Notes: generated from the letters alone by a model not told the origin. 64,000 bases of DNA from an uncultured Collinsella sp. (GCA_902494555.1 CABUTR010000004.1:1-64000), one strand, 5' to 3'; shown: positions 50,712 through 60,506, counted from the first letter of the stretch. A program made the numbers and translations.

Positions 50712-53024
50712 ATGGCTGGTAATCACTTTAAGGGCAGCGATAGCGGCCGCCCTGCAGTTCCGCCGCGTCCGAACGGGGCTGGTAAGGCCGGCACGCCGAG
50801 CGGCGCTGGGCAGGGCGGTTCCGGTAAGCGCGTGTCCCCGGGCGAGACGGCGATGTTTACCGCTCTGTACGAGCAGTCTCAAAAGGCAAAAAAGACCGGC
50901 CGTGCAAGAGGGAATGTCTTTGCGGGCGGTGCAACCTCCACGTCGCAGCCGAGCGGGGCTCCTTCGGTACCCGCGAACAACGCAGGTGCTGCCAACGCCG
51001 CGAATGCCGCCGGCAACGTTAATGCCGACAAGGCCGCCAACAATACTCCCTCTGCCGGTGGCGCGGGGCTTACGGGTAACCTTGGCACGATTTACACCGG
51101 CGCCTCCGAGACTGGCACGTTCGCCCGCCTGGATGATAGCGGTGCCGAGTTTGCGGGCTCGGGTTCCAAGGAAGATTATTACGATTTTGGCTTGAACTAC
51201 GGTAGCGACGCTTCGTCGAGTTCGACCTCTGACGGTCTGGTCCGTCATCGCCATCGCAAGGGCGAGCGCAAAAAGCGTCACACCGGCGCCATTATTGCCG
51301 CTGTAGTCGCGGTGCTTCTCGTTGCGCTTGGCGCAAGCGGCTTTATGCTGCTTAACTCGGCAAAGACCGTAAAGAGCGAAGCGAAGGAGGCTGTCGAGAT
51401 CGTCGGTGGCCTTAAGGACAAGGTCACATCGGGCGATTTTTCGACGCTGCCTGACGACGCGAAGAAGATCGATGAGCTCTGTAACAGCATGAAGGCGGAG
51501 ACCTCGAGCCCGCTGTGGGCGGCGGCTTCGTTTATCCCGGTGTATGGCAGCGATATCAATGCGGCCCGCACCATGATTGATGCCCTGTCCGATGTCTCGA
51601 GCAATGCGCTGGTTCCCATGGCCGATAACCTTTCGCAGGCTACGCCCGGCAAGCTGTTCCAGGACGGCATGATTAACGTGTCCGCGCTGCAGGCGGTCGC
51701 CGATTCGCTTTCCAGCAGCTCGAAGGTGTTCAAGAGCGCCAACGAGAAGGTCCAGGGCATTGGCGATACTCATATTTCCCAGGTGACCGAGCTGGTCGAT
51801 AAGGCCAAGGACGGCTTTGCCACCCTCAACGGCGCGGTTGACGCGGCGGAGAAGGTCGCCCCCGTCCTTCCCCAGATGCTCGGCGCCAACGGCCAGACGC
51901 GCAACTACCTTATGTACGCCATGAACAACGTCGAGATTCGTGCTTGCGGCGGCTTTGGTGGTTCGCAGGGCCTGATTTCGGTCACCGACGGCCAGATGTC
52001 GATTGGCGAGTTTGTTCCCCGCATTGGACTCAGCGAGGATGAGGCAGTCGAGAGCGTCGACGAAGAGGATGAGGCGCTGTTCGGCAACCACAGTAACCTG
52101 TACAACTCGGGCAATACCTATTCGCCTGATTGGCCCCGCAACTCGCAGCGTGTCGCCGCGCTGTGGAAGTCCCAGTATGGACAGGACGTTGATGGCGTCA
52201 TCGGTATCGACCCGGTGTTCCTGCAGTATCTGCTGGGCCTGGTCGGTAACGTGTCGCTGCCCGACGGAACGGTTGTCGACGGCACCAATGCCGCAAAGGT
52301 CCTCATGCACGATGTGTACTGGAACTATCCGGTCGAGGAGTCGGACGGCATCTTTGCATCCGTCGCCAGCGCTGCCTTCGACAAGATCCTTGGCGGTATC
52401 GGCGATGTCGATGTTACGAAGCTTGTCAGCGCCGTTGAGCGCGGTGCCGAAGAGGGCCGCCTGATCGCGTGGATGAGAAACGATGATGAGCAGAATGCCA
52501 TCAAAGAGACGGGCATTGACGCTTCGCTGCCCGATCCGGATGATCCGAGTGCCGATCCCGTTGCCGGCGTTTACTTTAACAACCTGAGCTTCTCCAAGCT
52601 CGACTGGTATCTGAACGCCGATACGCAGATTGGCCAGGGCATCAAGAACGGTGACGGCACGTGCTCGTATCGCATCACCGTTACCCTGACGAACATCATG
52701 ACGCAGGAGGAGGCTGGCAAGCTGCCCGACTACGTTGCGGCGAGCGCACCCGATGCCGCGCGCGACGACGAACGCCTGAATGTCTCGTTGTTTGCCCCGA
52801 CGGGTGGCAACATCAGTGACCTTACGGTTGAGGGTACCCAGTTTGGTCTTGGTGCCGCTACGTGGCATGGAATCCCCTTCTATTCGGGCACCGTTGACCT
52901 GCATGCTGGCGAGACGACGACGATCACGTATACGCTGACCACGTCGGCCGAGGCGGGGGACAAGCCGCTTACGCTGCGTCAGACTCCTACATGCCAGGCG
53001 GCTCGTGACAGCGCGTCGGCGTAG
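50712..53024 (+). CDS. DUF4012 domain-containing surface protein
   Basis: A 770-aa protein. Residues 1-185 are a low-complexity Gly/Ala/Asn/Ser segment, ending in a basic RHRHRKGERKKRH patch. One membrane helix spans about 190-212, so the long C-terminal DUF4012 region (about 215-770) lies outside the cell. Landmarks are MYAMNNVEIRACGGFGGSQG and AALWKSQYGQDVDGVIGIDP. DUF4012 proteins are wall-associated in Actinobacteria and often sit with cell-wall or polysaccharide genes; the function is not established. glmM follows, in keeping with envelope work. The ATG at 50712 has GAGGA upstream. Confidence 0.88.
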   Translation: MAGNHFKGSDSGRPAVPPRPNGAGKAGTPSGAGQGGSGKRVSPGETAMFTALYEQSQKAKKTGRARGNVFAGGATSTSQPSGAPSVPANNAGAANAANAAGNVNADKAANNTPSAGGAGLTGNLGTIYTGASETGTFARLDDSGAEFAGSGSKEDYYDFGLNYGSDASSSSTSDGLVRHRHRKGERKKRHTGAIIAAVVAVLLVALGASGFMLLNSAKTVKSEAKEAVEIVGGLKDKVTSGDFSTLPDDAKKIDELCNSMKAETSSPLWAAASFIPVYGSDINAARTMIDALSDVSSNALVPMADNLSQATPGKLFQDGMINVSALQAVADSLSSSSKVFKSANEKVQGIGDTHISQVTELVDKAKDGFATLNGAVDAAEKVAPVLPQMLGANGQTRNYLMYAMNNVEIRACGGFGGSQGLISVTDGQMSIGEFVPRIGLSEDEAVESVDEEDEALFGNHSNLYNSGNTYSPDWPRNSQRVAALWKSQYGQDVDGVIGIDPVFLQYLLGLVGNVSLPDGTVVDGTNAAKVLMHDVYWNYPVEESDGIFASVASAAFDKILGGIGDVDVTKLVSAVERGAEEGRLIAWMRNDDEQNAIKETGIDASLPDPDDPSADPVAGVYFNNLSFSKLDWYLNADTQIGQGIKNGDGTCSYRITVTLTNIMTQEEAGKLPDYVAASAPDAARDDERLNVSLFAPTGGNISDLTVEGTQFGLGAATWHGIPFYSGTVDLHAGETTTITYTLTTSAEAGDKPLTLRQTPTCQAARDSASA

Positions 53025-53061
53025 GGTTTTTCTGGTAGCGCAGATAATCGAGTACCATTTT

Positions 53062-53096
53062 GGGGCGGACAGGCAATCTGTCCGCCCCTATTTTGT
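53062..53096 (+). terminator. rho-independent terminator after the DUF4012 gene
   Basis: GGGGCGGACAG / CTGTCCGCCCC around GCAAT, followed by TATTTTG. It ends ten bases before the glmM ATG, so it also lies in the glmM leader. Confidence 0.88.
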
Positions 53097-53107
53097 AAGG
53101 AGAGCGC

Positions 53108-54439
53108 ATGAAGTACTTTGGCACCGACGGCTTTCGCGGTGAGGCCAACGTTGGGCTGACGGTAGAGCACGCTTATAAGATTGGCCGTTTTGTGGGCTGG
53201 TATTACGGCGCCAACCGCGAGCGCAAGGCGCGCGTCATCGTGGGCAAGGACACACGCCGCTCGAGCTATATGTTCGAGGCGGCGCTGGTGAGCGGCCTGG
53301 TCGCGAGCGGTGCGGACGCCTATATGCTGCACGTGATCCCCACGCCGGGCGTGGCACATCAGACCGTGGAAGGCTGCTTCGATTGCGGCATCATGATCAG
53401 CGCGAGCCACAACCCGTTTTGCGATAACGGCATTAAGCTCGTCAATAGCGACGGCTTTAAGATGGACGAGGACGTACTGGAGCTCATCGAGGACTATATC
53501 GATGGCAAGAGCGAGGTGCCGCTGGCAACGGGCAACCACATTGGCGCCACGGTGGACTACATGCAAGGTCGCAACCGCTATATTGCCTCGCTCATCGCAA
53601 GCGCGAACTTTTCGCTGCAGGGCGTCAAGATCGGCATCGACTGCGCCAACGGCTCGGCGTCCTCGGTGGCCAAGCCGGTGTTCGACGCGCTGGGCGCCGA
53701 CGTGCGCGTGATCAATGCCGCGCCTGATGGTTTTAACATCAACGTCGACTGCGGCTCCACGCATATGGAGCGTCTGCAGCGCCACGTGGTGGAGCAGGGC
53801 CTGGACGTGGGCTTTGCCTACGACGGCGATGCCGACCGCTGCCTGGCCGTGGACGAGCGCGGCCGCGTGGTCGATGGCGACCAGATCCTGTACGTGTGCG
53901 GCGTGTACCTGAACAAGCACGGTCGCCTTTCGGGCGGTACCGTGGTTCCGACGATTGCCAGCAACTTTGGCCTGATCAAGTCGTTGGAGCTTGCCGGCCT
54001 AAGTGCCGTGACCAGCGGTGTGGGCGACCGTCACGTGTATGCCAAGATGCGCGAGGGCGGTTACAGCCTGGGCGGCGAGCAGACGGGCCATACGATCTTT
54101 GGCGATATCGAGCGCACGGGCGACGGCATTATGACCTCGCTGCGCGTGATGGAAGTGATCCGCGCCGAGCGCGAGACGCTCTCGCAGCTCACGGCTCCGT
54201 GCAAGCTGCTACCGCAGGCGCAGGTGGCCGTGCGCGTGGCGGACAAGGACGCCGCGCTCGAGAACATGGGCGTGCAGGCCGCCATCGCCGAGGCCGAGGC
54301 GTCGCTGGCGGACGAGGGCCGCGTGCTGGTGCGCAAGAGCGGAACCGAGTCGGTTATCCGCGTGCTGGCCGAGGCGCCCGACCAAGCATCCGCCGACGCC
54401 GCCATGAAGCGCATCGCCAACGCGTTGGAAGCTCTGTAG
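53108..54439 (+). CDS. glmM: phosphoglucosamine mutase
   Basis: A 443-aa alpha-D-phosphohexomutase converting glucosamine-6-P to glucosamine-1-P for UDP-GlcNAc. The four domain signatures are all present: the TDGFRG start (6-11), the phosphoserine loop ISASHNP with Ser100, the metal loop DGDADR (about 239-244) and the sugar-binding GGEQTGH, with RKSGTES in the C-terminal phosphate-binding domain. Start ATG 53108 with AAGGAGAG upstream. Element B starts at the base after its stop. Confidence 0.95.
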   Translation: MKYFGTDGFRGEANVGLTVEHAYKIGRFVGWYYGANRERKARVIVGKDTRRSSYMFEAALVSGLVASGADAYMLHVIPTPGVAHQTVEGCFDCGIMISASHNPFCDNGIKLVNSDGFKMDEDVLELIEDYIDGKSEVPLATGNHIGATVDYMQGRNRYIASLIASANFSLQGVKIGIDCANGSASSVAKPVFDALGADVRVINAAPDGFNINVDCGSTHMERLQRHVVEQGLDVGFAYDGDADRCLAVDERGRVVDGDQILYVCGVYLNKHGRLSGGTVVPTIASNFGLIKSLELAGLSAVTSGVGDRHVYAKMREGGYSLGGEQTGHTIFGDIERTGDGIMTSLRVMEVIRAERETLSQLTAPCKLLPQAQVAVRVADKDAALENMGVQAAIAEAEASLADEGRVLVRKSGTESVIRVLAEAPDQASADAAMKRIANALEAL

Positions 54440-54567
54440 TTACGCGGTTTTACCAAACCGCGTAACTACTCGACGCTGCAAGCGGCCCCAAGCGGCAATC
54501 TGACGTTCAATTTCAAGGGCGCGACCAGAAGGTCAGCGCCCTTTCATTTCACGTCACCTTGCTCGCT
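54440..54567. repeat. modular palindromic element B, copy 3 (core type 1, truncated)
   Basis: The same opening 26-nt hairpin directly after the glmM stop. It has the type 1 inner hairpin found in copy 1 and CACGTCACCTTGCTCGCTTA as in copy 2, then it breaks off at element C. The distal outer arm is lost. Confidence 0.8.
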
Positions 54568-54568
54568 T

Positions 54569-54630
54569 ACCCGGCACTTGGGGACGTTCCTAAAGTGCCG
54601 GCATAAAAGGAACGTCCCCAAGTGCCGGGT
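54569..54630. repeat. element C copy 2, 23-bp perfect palindrome
   Basis: Arms 54569-54591 and 54608-54630 are exact reverse complements containing GGCACTTGGGGACGTTCC; the loop is 16 nt. It interrupts or replaces the end of element B copy 3. Confidence 0.82.
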
Positions 54631-54645
54631 CTCTGGTTTAGATGA

Positions 54646-54684
54646 AAAAAGGGGCGCCGCGGGATAGATCCTGCGGCGCCCCTT
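54646..54684 (-). terminator. terminator of the M32 carboxypeptidase gene
   Basis: GGGGCGCCGC and GCGGCGCCCC with an inner GGAT/ATCC; on the minus strand the stem is followed by TTTTTTC. It lies 23 bp beyond the gene's stop. Confidence 0.88.
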
Positions 54685-54706
54685 TGCGTTGCGTGTTGTC
54701 TAAGCT

Positions 54707-56290
54707 TTACAGCTCGTAGAGCGTGGTGAACTTGTCCTGCAGGTAGCTGCAGTAGTAGCGGGCGTCGAATGCCATGCCGCAGGCACCCTTGATGAGTTCC
54801 GGCGCGTCCTTGGCACGGCCCCATTGCCAAATGTGCTCGCCCAGCCAGGTGCGGACGGGTGCCAGGTCGCCGCTCGCACAGGCGCCATTGAGGTCGACAC
54901 CGTCGCGGCACATGGCCGGCACAAACATGGCATCGTAGGCGCTACCCAGCGCATACGTGGGGAAGTAGCCAAACGAACCGCCGCTCCAATGCGTATCCTG
55001 CAGGCAGCCGTGCGTGTCGTCGGGAACGGGAATGCCCAGGTACTCGTCCATAAAGCGATTCCAAAGCGCGGGGATGTCCTTGGCCGTAGCCTCGCCGGCA
55101 AACAGCATACGCTCGATCTGGTAGCGCACCATAATATGCAGCGGGTAGGTGAGCTCGTCGGCCTCGGTGCGGATCAACGACGGCTGCGCGATGTTCACGG
55201 CGCGGTAGAGCGTGTCCTCGTCAACGTCGCCGTAGACTTCGGGCGCGTGGCGGCGCAGTACCTCGAGCAGCGGTCCCATAAAGGCGCGGCTGCGACCCAC
55301 GGTGTTCTCAAAGAAGCGGCTCTGGCTCTCGTGGATGCCCATGGAGGTGCCGCCCTCCAGGCAGGTGCGCGCATAGGCGGGATTGACGCCCAGCTCGTAC
55401 ATGGTGTGCCCCGCCTCGTGGATGATGCTGTAGACGTTGGAGATGCAGTCGTCCTCGTAGATGTGCGTCGCGATGCGCGCATCACCCACGGCAAAGCTCT
55501 CGCTAAACGGATGCTCGGTAAAGGCAAGCGTGGTGTCGTCCAGGTCCAGGCCGACAAGCTTCATAAGGTCGAAGCTCATGGCGCGCTGGGCAGCCTCGGG
55601 CACGTGGGCGTGCAAAAAGTCGGCAGCCGGCTGCTGGCCGCGCTCGCCGATGGCGTGCACGAGCGGCACGACCGTGGCCTTGACCTCATCGCAAAACGCA
55701 TCGAAGCTCTTGGCGGAAAGGCCGCGCTCGTACTGGCCGAGCCAAACGTCGTATGGATCGCGCTTGGGGTCCATGAGCTCGGCCTGATGCTTAAGTTGGG
55801 CGACGATTCTATCCACATAGGTCTCAAAGCTCGCCCAGTCGTTGGCTGCCTTGGCCTTGTGCCACACGGCGTCCGCCTCGCAGGTGAGCCTGGTCCAGGC
55901 CTCGGCTTCTTCGGTGGGGATGGCACTGGCCTCACGTTGATCGCGGCCGAGCACACGGATCTCGTCGAGCAGCTGAGGGTCGTCGATTTTGCCGCCGGCG
56001 ACGGTCTCGCGCGCTAACGAGCGTACGAGCTCAACGGACTTCTCACTGGTCAGCAGCTTGTGATGCTCGCCGGCAAGCGTGCCCATGGCGTCGGCACGCG
56101 CTGCTGCGCCGTTGGCAGGAGCAATCGTCGCTCCATCGAACTCGGCAATCTTGAGCAGGTACTCGCGGGTCCACAGTTTGCCTTCGAGCTTGCGGAGCTT
56201 CTTGACGGCCTTATCGACTTTAGCAGCCTTGACGCCCTTGGCAGCCTTTGCCACGGCGGCCTTGGCCTTCTTATCGAGTTTCTTTCCCAT
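54707..56290 (-). CDS. M32 family (Taq-type) metallocarboxypeptidase
   Basis: A 527-aa cytosolic carboxypeptidase. HEAGH (291-295) gives two zinc ligands and the catalytic Glu292; the third ligand Glu321 is in GIHESQSR. The DPYDVWLGQYE and TYALGSAYDAM stretches are family-typical. Residues 1-40 form a Lys/Ala-rich extension not usual for M32, perhaps nucleic-acid or membrane associated. The start ATG 56290 is the first available and could be too long; a start after the Lys-rich part would still keep the core. It removes C-terminal residues from peptides. Confidence 0.92.
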   Translation of the reverse strand: MGKKLDKKAKAAVAKAAKGVKAAKVDKAVKKLRKLEGKLWTREYLLKIAEFDGATIAPANGAAARADAMGTLAGEHHKLLTSEKSVELVRSLARETVAGGKIDDPQLLDEIRVLGRDQREASAIPTEEAEAWTRLTCEADAVWHKAKAANDWASFETYVDRIVAQLKHQAELMDPKRDPYDVWLGQYERGLSAKSFDAFCDEVKATVVPLVHAIGERGQQPAADFLHAHVPEAAQRAMSFDLMKLVGLDLDDTTLAFTEHPFSESFAVGDARIATHIYEDDCISNVYSIIHEAGHTMYELGVNPAYARTCLEGGTSMGIHESQSRFFENTVGRSRAFMGPLLEVLRRHAPEVYGDVDEDTLYRAVNIAQPSLIRTEADELTYPLHIMVRYQIERMLFAGEATAKDIPALWNRFMDEYLGIPVPDDTHGCLQDTHWSGGSFGYFPTYALGSAYDAMFVPAMCRDGVDLNGACASGDLAPVRTWLGEHIWQWGRAKDAPELIKGACGMAFDARYYCSYLQDKFTTLYEL

Positions 56291-56431
56291 ACCGTATCCT
56301 TAATCTCGCAGGCCGAGCGCCGCAGGCGGGTGCACGGCCAGTTTGCACAACTACCTGCCTTGTACCCAGCGCGAACAAAACGGAACGCGGTGATGCGCTC
56401 GCGAAATGTGTTATCCTATAGCCCAATGCGT

Positions 56432-56711
56432 TGACGGAGAGGGTTTTGCCCGCCGCGTCGCCGGCAAGAGAGGGAAGGTCATGGGCTGCAAGCCTTCCTG
56501 CGGTGGCAAGGGCCAAGCGTTCACTCCCGAGCAGCGACCTCAACGGGCGCGCGGCTAGCGGCGGCGAAGCCCCAGTAGGGAAGCCGTGAGCCTCGCGATA
56601 AGGGGCGCAGAGTGGGCACGGCGGGCCAGACATCCGCCGGGTCAAACAAGGTGGTACCGCGGAATTCAACCGTCCTTGGGCAATGCACATGCCCGAGGGC
56701 GGTTTTTTTGT
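56432..56711 (+). promoter_or_regulatory. T-box riboswitch upstream of pheST
   Basis: Leader starting GACGGAGAGG, containing the stem-I AGAGAGGGAA block (56468), the invariant T-box AAGGTGGTACCGCGG (56648-56662) and an attenuator ACCGTCCTTGGGCA / TGCCCGAGGGCGGT followed by TTTTTTT (56669-56709). In the T-box the tRNA acceptor end pairs with the bulge to prevent termination. A TTC at 56520-56522 is a candidate Phe specifier codon. The motif and position identify the class; the specifier is inferred. Confidence 0.93.
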
Positions 56712-56795
56712 TACCGAACCGGGCCGCGTTTTCGCAACGCTGGGCGGCGGCAGTCGTCCCGGCGAGCGGGGAGCGCGAGAGACGAAAGGGAAGAC

Positions 56796-57872
56796 ATGAG
56801 TCTGATTGATGATCTGGTCAAACTCGAGGAAGAGGCCAAGGAGCTCGTCGCAGGCGCCGACGACGCCGCCAAGCTCGAGGCTGCGCGCGTTGAGCTGCTC
56901 GGTCGCAAGGGCCGCATCACCGGCCTGATGCGCATGATGGGCAAGCTCGCCCCCGAGGATCGCCCCGTCATGGGCAAGCGCGCCAACGAGATGCGCCAGC
57001 TGATTGAGGGCATGCTCGACGAGCGCACGACCGAGATGAAGGCCGCCGCCCTCAAGCACGCACTCGAGCACGAGGCCGTCGACATCACGCTGCCGGGCAT
57101 CCGTCCGCAGATCGGTCACCAGCACCTGATCAAGCAGATTATTGAGGAGGCCGAGGACATCTTCTGCGGTATCGGCTACACCGTCGAGTCCGGCCCCATG
57201 GTCGACACCTCCTATTACAACTTCACTGCGCTCAACGCTCCCATGGATCACCCGAGCCGCTCGGCCCGCGACACGTTCTATGTGGTCGACAATAACCCCG
57301 GCAGCGTCGCGCACCCCGAGGCCCACGCCCACGGCGAGTCCGACGTGCTGCTGCGCACCCAGACCTCGGGCGTGCAGATCCACACCATGGAGTCGCAGAA
57401 GCCGCCCATCTACATGATCTGCCCGGGCACCGTCTACCGTCCCGACACGGCCGACGCCTGCCACCTGCCGCAGTTCAACCAGATCGAGGGTCTGGTCGTC
57501 GACGAGGGCATCACCTTTGGCGACCTTAAGGGCACGCTCGACTACTTTGTTAAGTGCATGTTTGGCGAGGACCGTAAGACGCGCTACCGCCCGCACTTCT
57601 TCCCCTTCACCGAGCCTTCCTGCGAGGTGGACGTGAGCTGCCACGTGTGCGGCGGCAAGGGCTGCAACTTCTGCAAGCACAGCGGCTGGATCGAGATCCT
57701 GGGCTGCGGCATGGTCGACCCCAACGTCCTGATCAACTGTGGCATCGATCCCGAGAAGTACACCGGCTTCGCCTTTGGTATTGGCGCCGAGCGCGTCGCG
57801 GCCCTGCGCTACGACCTGCCCGACCTCAGAACGCTCATGACTGGCGATATGCGCTTCTTGAACCAATTTTAA
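56796..57872 (+). CDS. pheS: phenylalanine-tRNA ligase alpha subunit
   Basis: A 358-aa class II synthetase subunit. An N-terminal coiled coil (about residues 1-90) binds tRNA-Phe; motif 2 has TSGVQIHTMES and motif 3 has GFAFGIGAERVAALRY. A Cys-rich insertion CHVCGGKGCNFC (about 284-295) before GWIEILGCGM should bind zinc, as in many Gram-positive and thermophilic PheS. Expression is controlled by the T-box just upstream. The ATG at 56796 has GAAAGGGAAG before it. Confidence 0.95.
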   Translation: MSLIDDLVKLEEEAKELVAGADDAAKLEAARVELLGRKGRITGLMRMMGKLAPEDRPVMGKRANEMRQLIEGMLDERTTEMKAAALKHALEHEAVDITLPGIRPQIGHQHLIKQIIEEAEDIFCGIGYTVESGPMVDTSYYNFTALNAPMDHPSRSARDTFYVVDNNPGSVAHPEAHAHGESDVLLRTQTSGVQIHTMESQKPPIYMICPGTVYRPDTADACHLPQFNQIEGLVVDEGITFGDLKGTLDYFVKCMFGEDRKTRYRPHFFPFTEPSCEVDVSCHVCGGKGCNFCKHSGWIEILGCGMVDPNVLINCGIDPEKYTGFAFGIGAERVAALRYDLPDLRTLMTGDMRFLNQF

Positions 57873-57885
57873 GTTGACCTGTCCC

Positions 57886-58010
57886 GGCGGCTTCCCGAGC
57901 CACCGCACCTTGCCTTTCAATCGTCGGTTGCGTACCTAAGTACGCGGCCCTCCTCTTTCAAGGCAATCTGCGGCACCTCGGAAACCCGTCTCCGTAGCTG
58001 GAGTTTTCCG
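57886..58010. repeat. element B-related palindrome with swapped outer arms (core type 2)
   Basis: The core TCAATCGTCGGTTGCGTACC / GTACGC / CCCTCCTCTTTCA matches copy 2 (28690-28755), but the flanks are exchanged: CACCTTGC comes first and GGCAATCTG last. It sits inside the pheS-pheT gap, so it is transcribed within the operon. Confidence 0.75.
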
Positions 58011-58052
58011 TCTGTTTATTGCAGACGTTACAGATGAAAGGAGACCAGTTAG

Positions 58053-60506
58053 ATGCGCGTTTCTTACGACTGGCTCAAGACCATGATCGATATTCCGGAG
58101 GATCCCAAGACTCTTTCGGACGAATATATCCGTACCGGCACCGAGGTCGAGGCGATCGACACCGTGGGCGAGTCCTTCGACCACGTGGTGACCGCCAAGG
58201 TACTCACCAAGACCCCGCACCCCGATAGCGACCACATGTATGTGTGTTCGGTCGATGTGGGTGACAAGAATCTCGACGCCGACGGCAACCCCGCTCCGCT
58301 GCAGATCGTCTGCGGCGCGCAGAACTTTGAGGCCGGCGACCACATCGTCACGGCCATGATCGGCGCCGTGCTTCCCGGCGACGTCAAGATCAAGAAGAGC
58401 AAGCTTCGCGGCGTCGTGTCCATGGGCATGAACTGTTCCGCGCGCGAGCTCGGCCTGGGCGGCGACCACTCCGGCATCATGATCCTGCCCGAGGATACGC
58501 CCTGCGGCATGCCGTTTGCCGAGTACGTGGGCTCGAGTGATACCGTGCTCGACTGCGAGATCACGCCCAACCGTCCCGACTGCCTGTCCATGATCGGCAT
58601 GGCCCGCGAGACCGGCGCCATCTTCGACCGCGATTTCCACGTTGAGTTGCCCGCCATCAAGGCCGAGACCGGCCGCGCGACCGACGACGAGCTTTCCGTC
58701 GAGATCGCCGACGAGGGTCTGTGCGACCGCTACGTCGCTCGCATCGTGCGTAACGTGAAGGTCGGTCCGTCGCCCGACTGGATGGTCAAGCGCCTCAACG
58801 CCCTGGGCGTGCGCCCGCACAACAACATCGTCGACATCACCAACTACGTGATGATGCTCACCGGTCAGCCGCTGCACGCCTTTGACCTGGACACCTTTGC
58901 CGAGCGCGAGGGCAGGCGTCGCGTGGTGGTTCGCGCCGCCCAGCAGGACGAGAAATTCACGACGCTCGACGGCGAGGAGCGCGTGCTCGACGCCGGCATG
59001 GGTCTCATCACCGACGGCGAGCGCCCCGTGGCGTTGGCCGGCGTTATGGGCGGCATGGATTCCGAGATCGAGGACGACACCGTCGACGTGATGGTCGAGA
59101 GCGCCTGCTTCAACGCCGGTCGCACCTCGCACACCAGCCGCGATCTGTCGTTGATCTCCGACGCCTCCATCCGTTTCGAGCGCCAGGTTGACGAGACCGG
59201 CTGCGTGGATGTCGCCAACGTTACCTGCGCACTCATCGAGGAGATCGCCGGCGGCGAGGTTGCTCCCGGCTATGTCGACGTTTTCCCCGCGCCCAAGACC
59301 ATCGACAGCATTAAGCTGCGCCTGGCCCGCGTGCACGCCATCTGCGGTGCCGACATCGAGCCCGACTTTATCGAGCGTTCGCTCACCCGTCTGGGCTGCA
59401 CCGTCGAGCGCGACGGCGAGGACTTTATGGTCACCCCGCCGAGCTTCCGTCCCGACCTGCCGCGCGAGATCGACCTGATCGAGGAGGTCTTGCGCCTGTG
59501 GGGCATGGGTCGCGTGACGGCGACCATCCCGGCTGCCAAGAACCACATCGGCGGCCTGACCCGCGAGCAGAAGCTCACCCGTAAGGTTGGTGAGATCCTG
59601 CGCGCCTGCGGCCTCAACGAGACCACGACTTTTGGCTTTGCCGCCCCGGGCGACCTGGAGAAGATCGGTATGTCCACCGAGGGCCGCGGTTGCCCCGTGG
59701 TGCTCATGAACCCGCTGGTAGCCGAGCAGACCGAGATGCGTCGTTCGCTGCTGCCGGGCCTGCTGCAGTCCGTGGCCTACAACGAGGCGCACGGTACGCC
59801 CAACGTGCACCTGTACGAGGTCGGCAACCTGTTCCACGGTCGCGAGAACGCCAGCCTGCCCAAGGAGACCAAGTCCGTGGCGGGTGTGCTCTCGGGCCAG
59901 TGGAGCGAGCAGTCCTGGAACATGAAGTACCGCAAGCTGCGCTTCTTCTTTGGCAAGGGCATTGTCGAGGAGCTGCTCGCCCAGCTGCGCATCGAGAAGG
60001 TTCGCTTCCGTCCCGTCGAGGGCGAGGGCTACGCTTTCTTGCAGCCGGGTCGTGCGGCCGAGGTTCTGTCCGGCGGAACCGTGCTGGGCTGGGTCGGCGA
60101 GATTCACCCCGAGGCGCGCGAGGCGATGGGCATCGATGAGGTCGTCGTTGCCTTTGAGCTCGACTTGGACAAGCTGATCAAGGGCGCCCGCAACCAGGAG
60201 AACTATCGCGAGTTCTCGCAGTACCCGGCCGTTGAGCACGACCTTGCTATCGTGGTCGACAACACTGTGACCTGCGAGGATCTTGAGCGTCGTATTACGA
60301 GTGCCGGCGGCAAGCTGCTCGAGGGCGTGCGCCTGTTCGATGTCTACCGCGATCCGGTCCGCATCGGAGCGGGCAAGAAGTCCATGGCCTTCGCACTTAC
60401 GTATCGCTCTGATGACCACACGCTCACCAGCGAAGAGGTCGAGAAGGCGCACCAGAAGATCGTCACCAAGGTGTGCAAGGGCGTAAACGGCGAGGTTCGC
60501 TCGTAA
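58053..60506 (+). CDS. pheT: phenylalanine-tRNA ligase beta subunit
   Basis: An 817-aa PheT. The N-terminal EMAP-like tRNA-binding domain (about residues 40-155), B5 domain, the B3/B4 editing domain (from VEIADEGLCDRYVARIV), catalytic-like core GLNETTTFGFAAPGDLEK and the C-terminal ferredoxin-fold anticodon-binding domain (from FSQYPAVEHDLAIVVD, about 730-817) are all present. It forms the (alpha-beta)2 enzyme with PheS. GAAAGGAGA precedes the ATG. The repeat between the genes does not add a terminator with a T-run. Confidence 0.95.
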   Translation: MRVSYDWLKTMIDIPEDPKTLSDEYIRTGTEVEAIDTVGESFDHVVTAKVLTKTPHPDSDHMYVCSVDVGDKNLDADGNPAPLQIVCGAQNFEAGDHIVTAMIGAVLPGDVKIKKSKLRGVVSMGMNCSARELGLGGDHSGIMILPEDTPCGMPFAEYVGSSDTVLDCEITPNRPDCLSMIGMARETGAIFDRDFHVELPAIKAETGRATDDELSVEIADEGLCDRYVARIVRNVKVGPSPDWMVKRLNALGVRPHNNIVDITNYVMMLTGQPLHAFDLDTFAEREGRRRVVVRAAQQDEKFTTLDGEERVLDAGMGLITDGERPVALAGVMGGMDSEIEDDTVDVMVESACFNAGRTSHTSRDLSLISDASIRFERQVDETGCVDVANVTCALIEEIAGGEVAPGYVDVFPAPKTIDSIKLRLARVHAICGADIEPDFIERSLTRLGCTVERDGEDFMVTPPSFRPDLPREIDLIEEVLRLWGMGRVTATIPAAKNHIGGLTREQKLTRKVGEILRACGLNETTTFGFAAPGDLEKIGMSTEGRGCPVVLMNPLVAEQTEMRRSLLPGLLQSVAYNEAHGTPNVHLYEVGNLFHGRENASLPKETKSVAGVLSGQWSEQSWNMKYRKLRFFFGKGIVEELLAQLRIEKVRFRPVEGEGYAFLQPGRAAEVLSGGTVLGWVGEIHPEAREAMGIDEVVVAFELDLDKLIKGARNQENYREFSQYPAVEHDLAIVVDNTVTCEDLERRITSAGGKLLEGVRLFDVYRDPVRIGAGKKSMAFALTYRSDDHTLTSEEVEKAHQKIVTKVCKGVNGEVRS

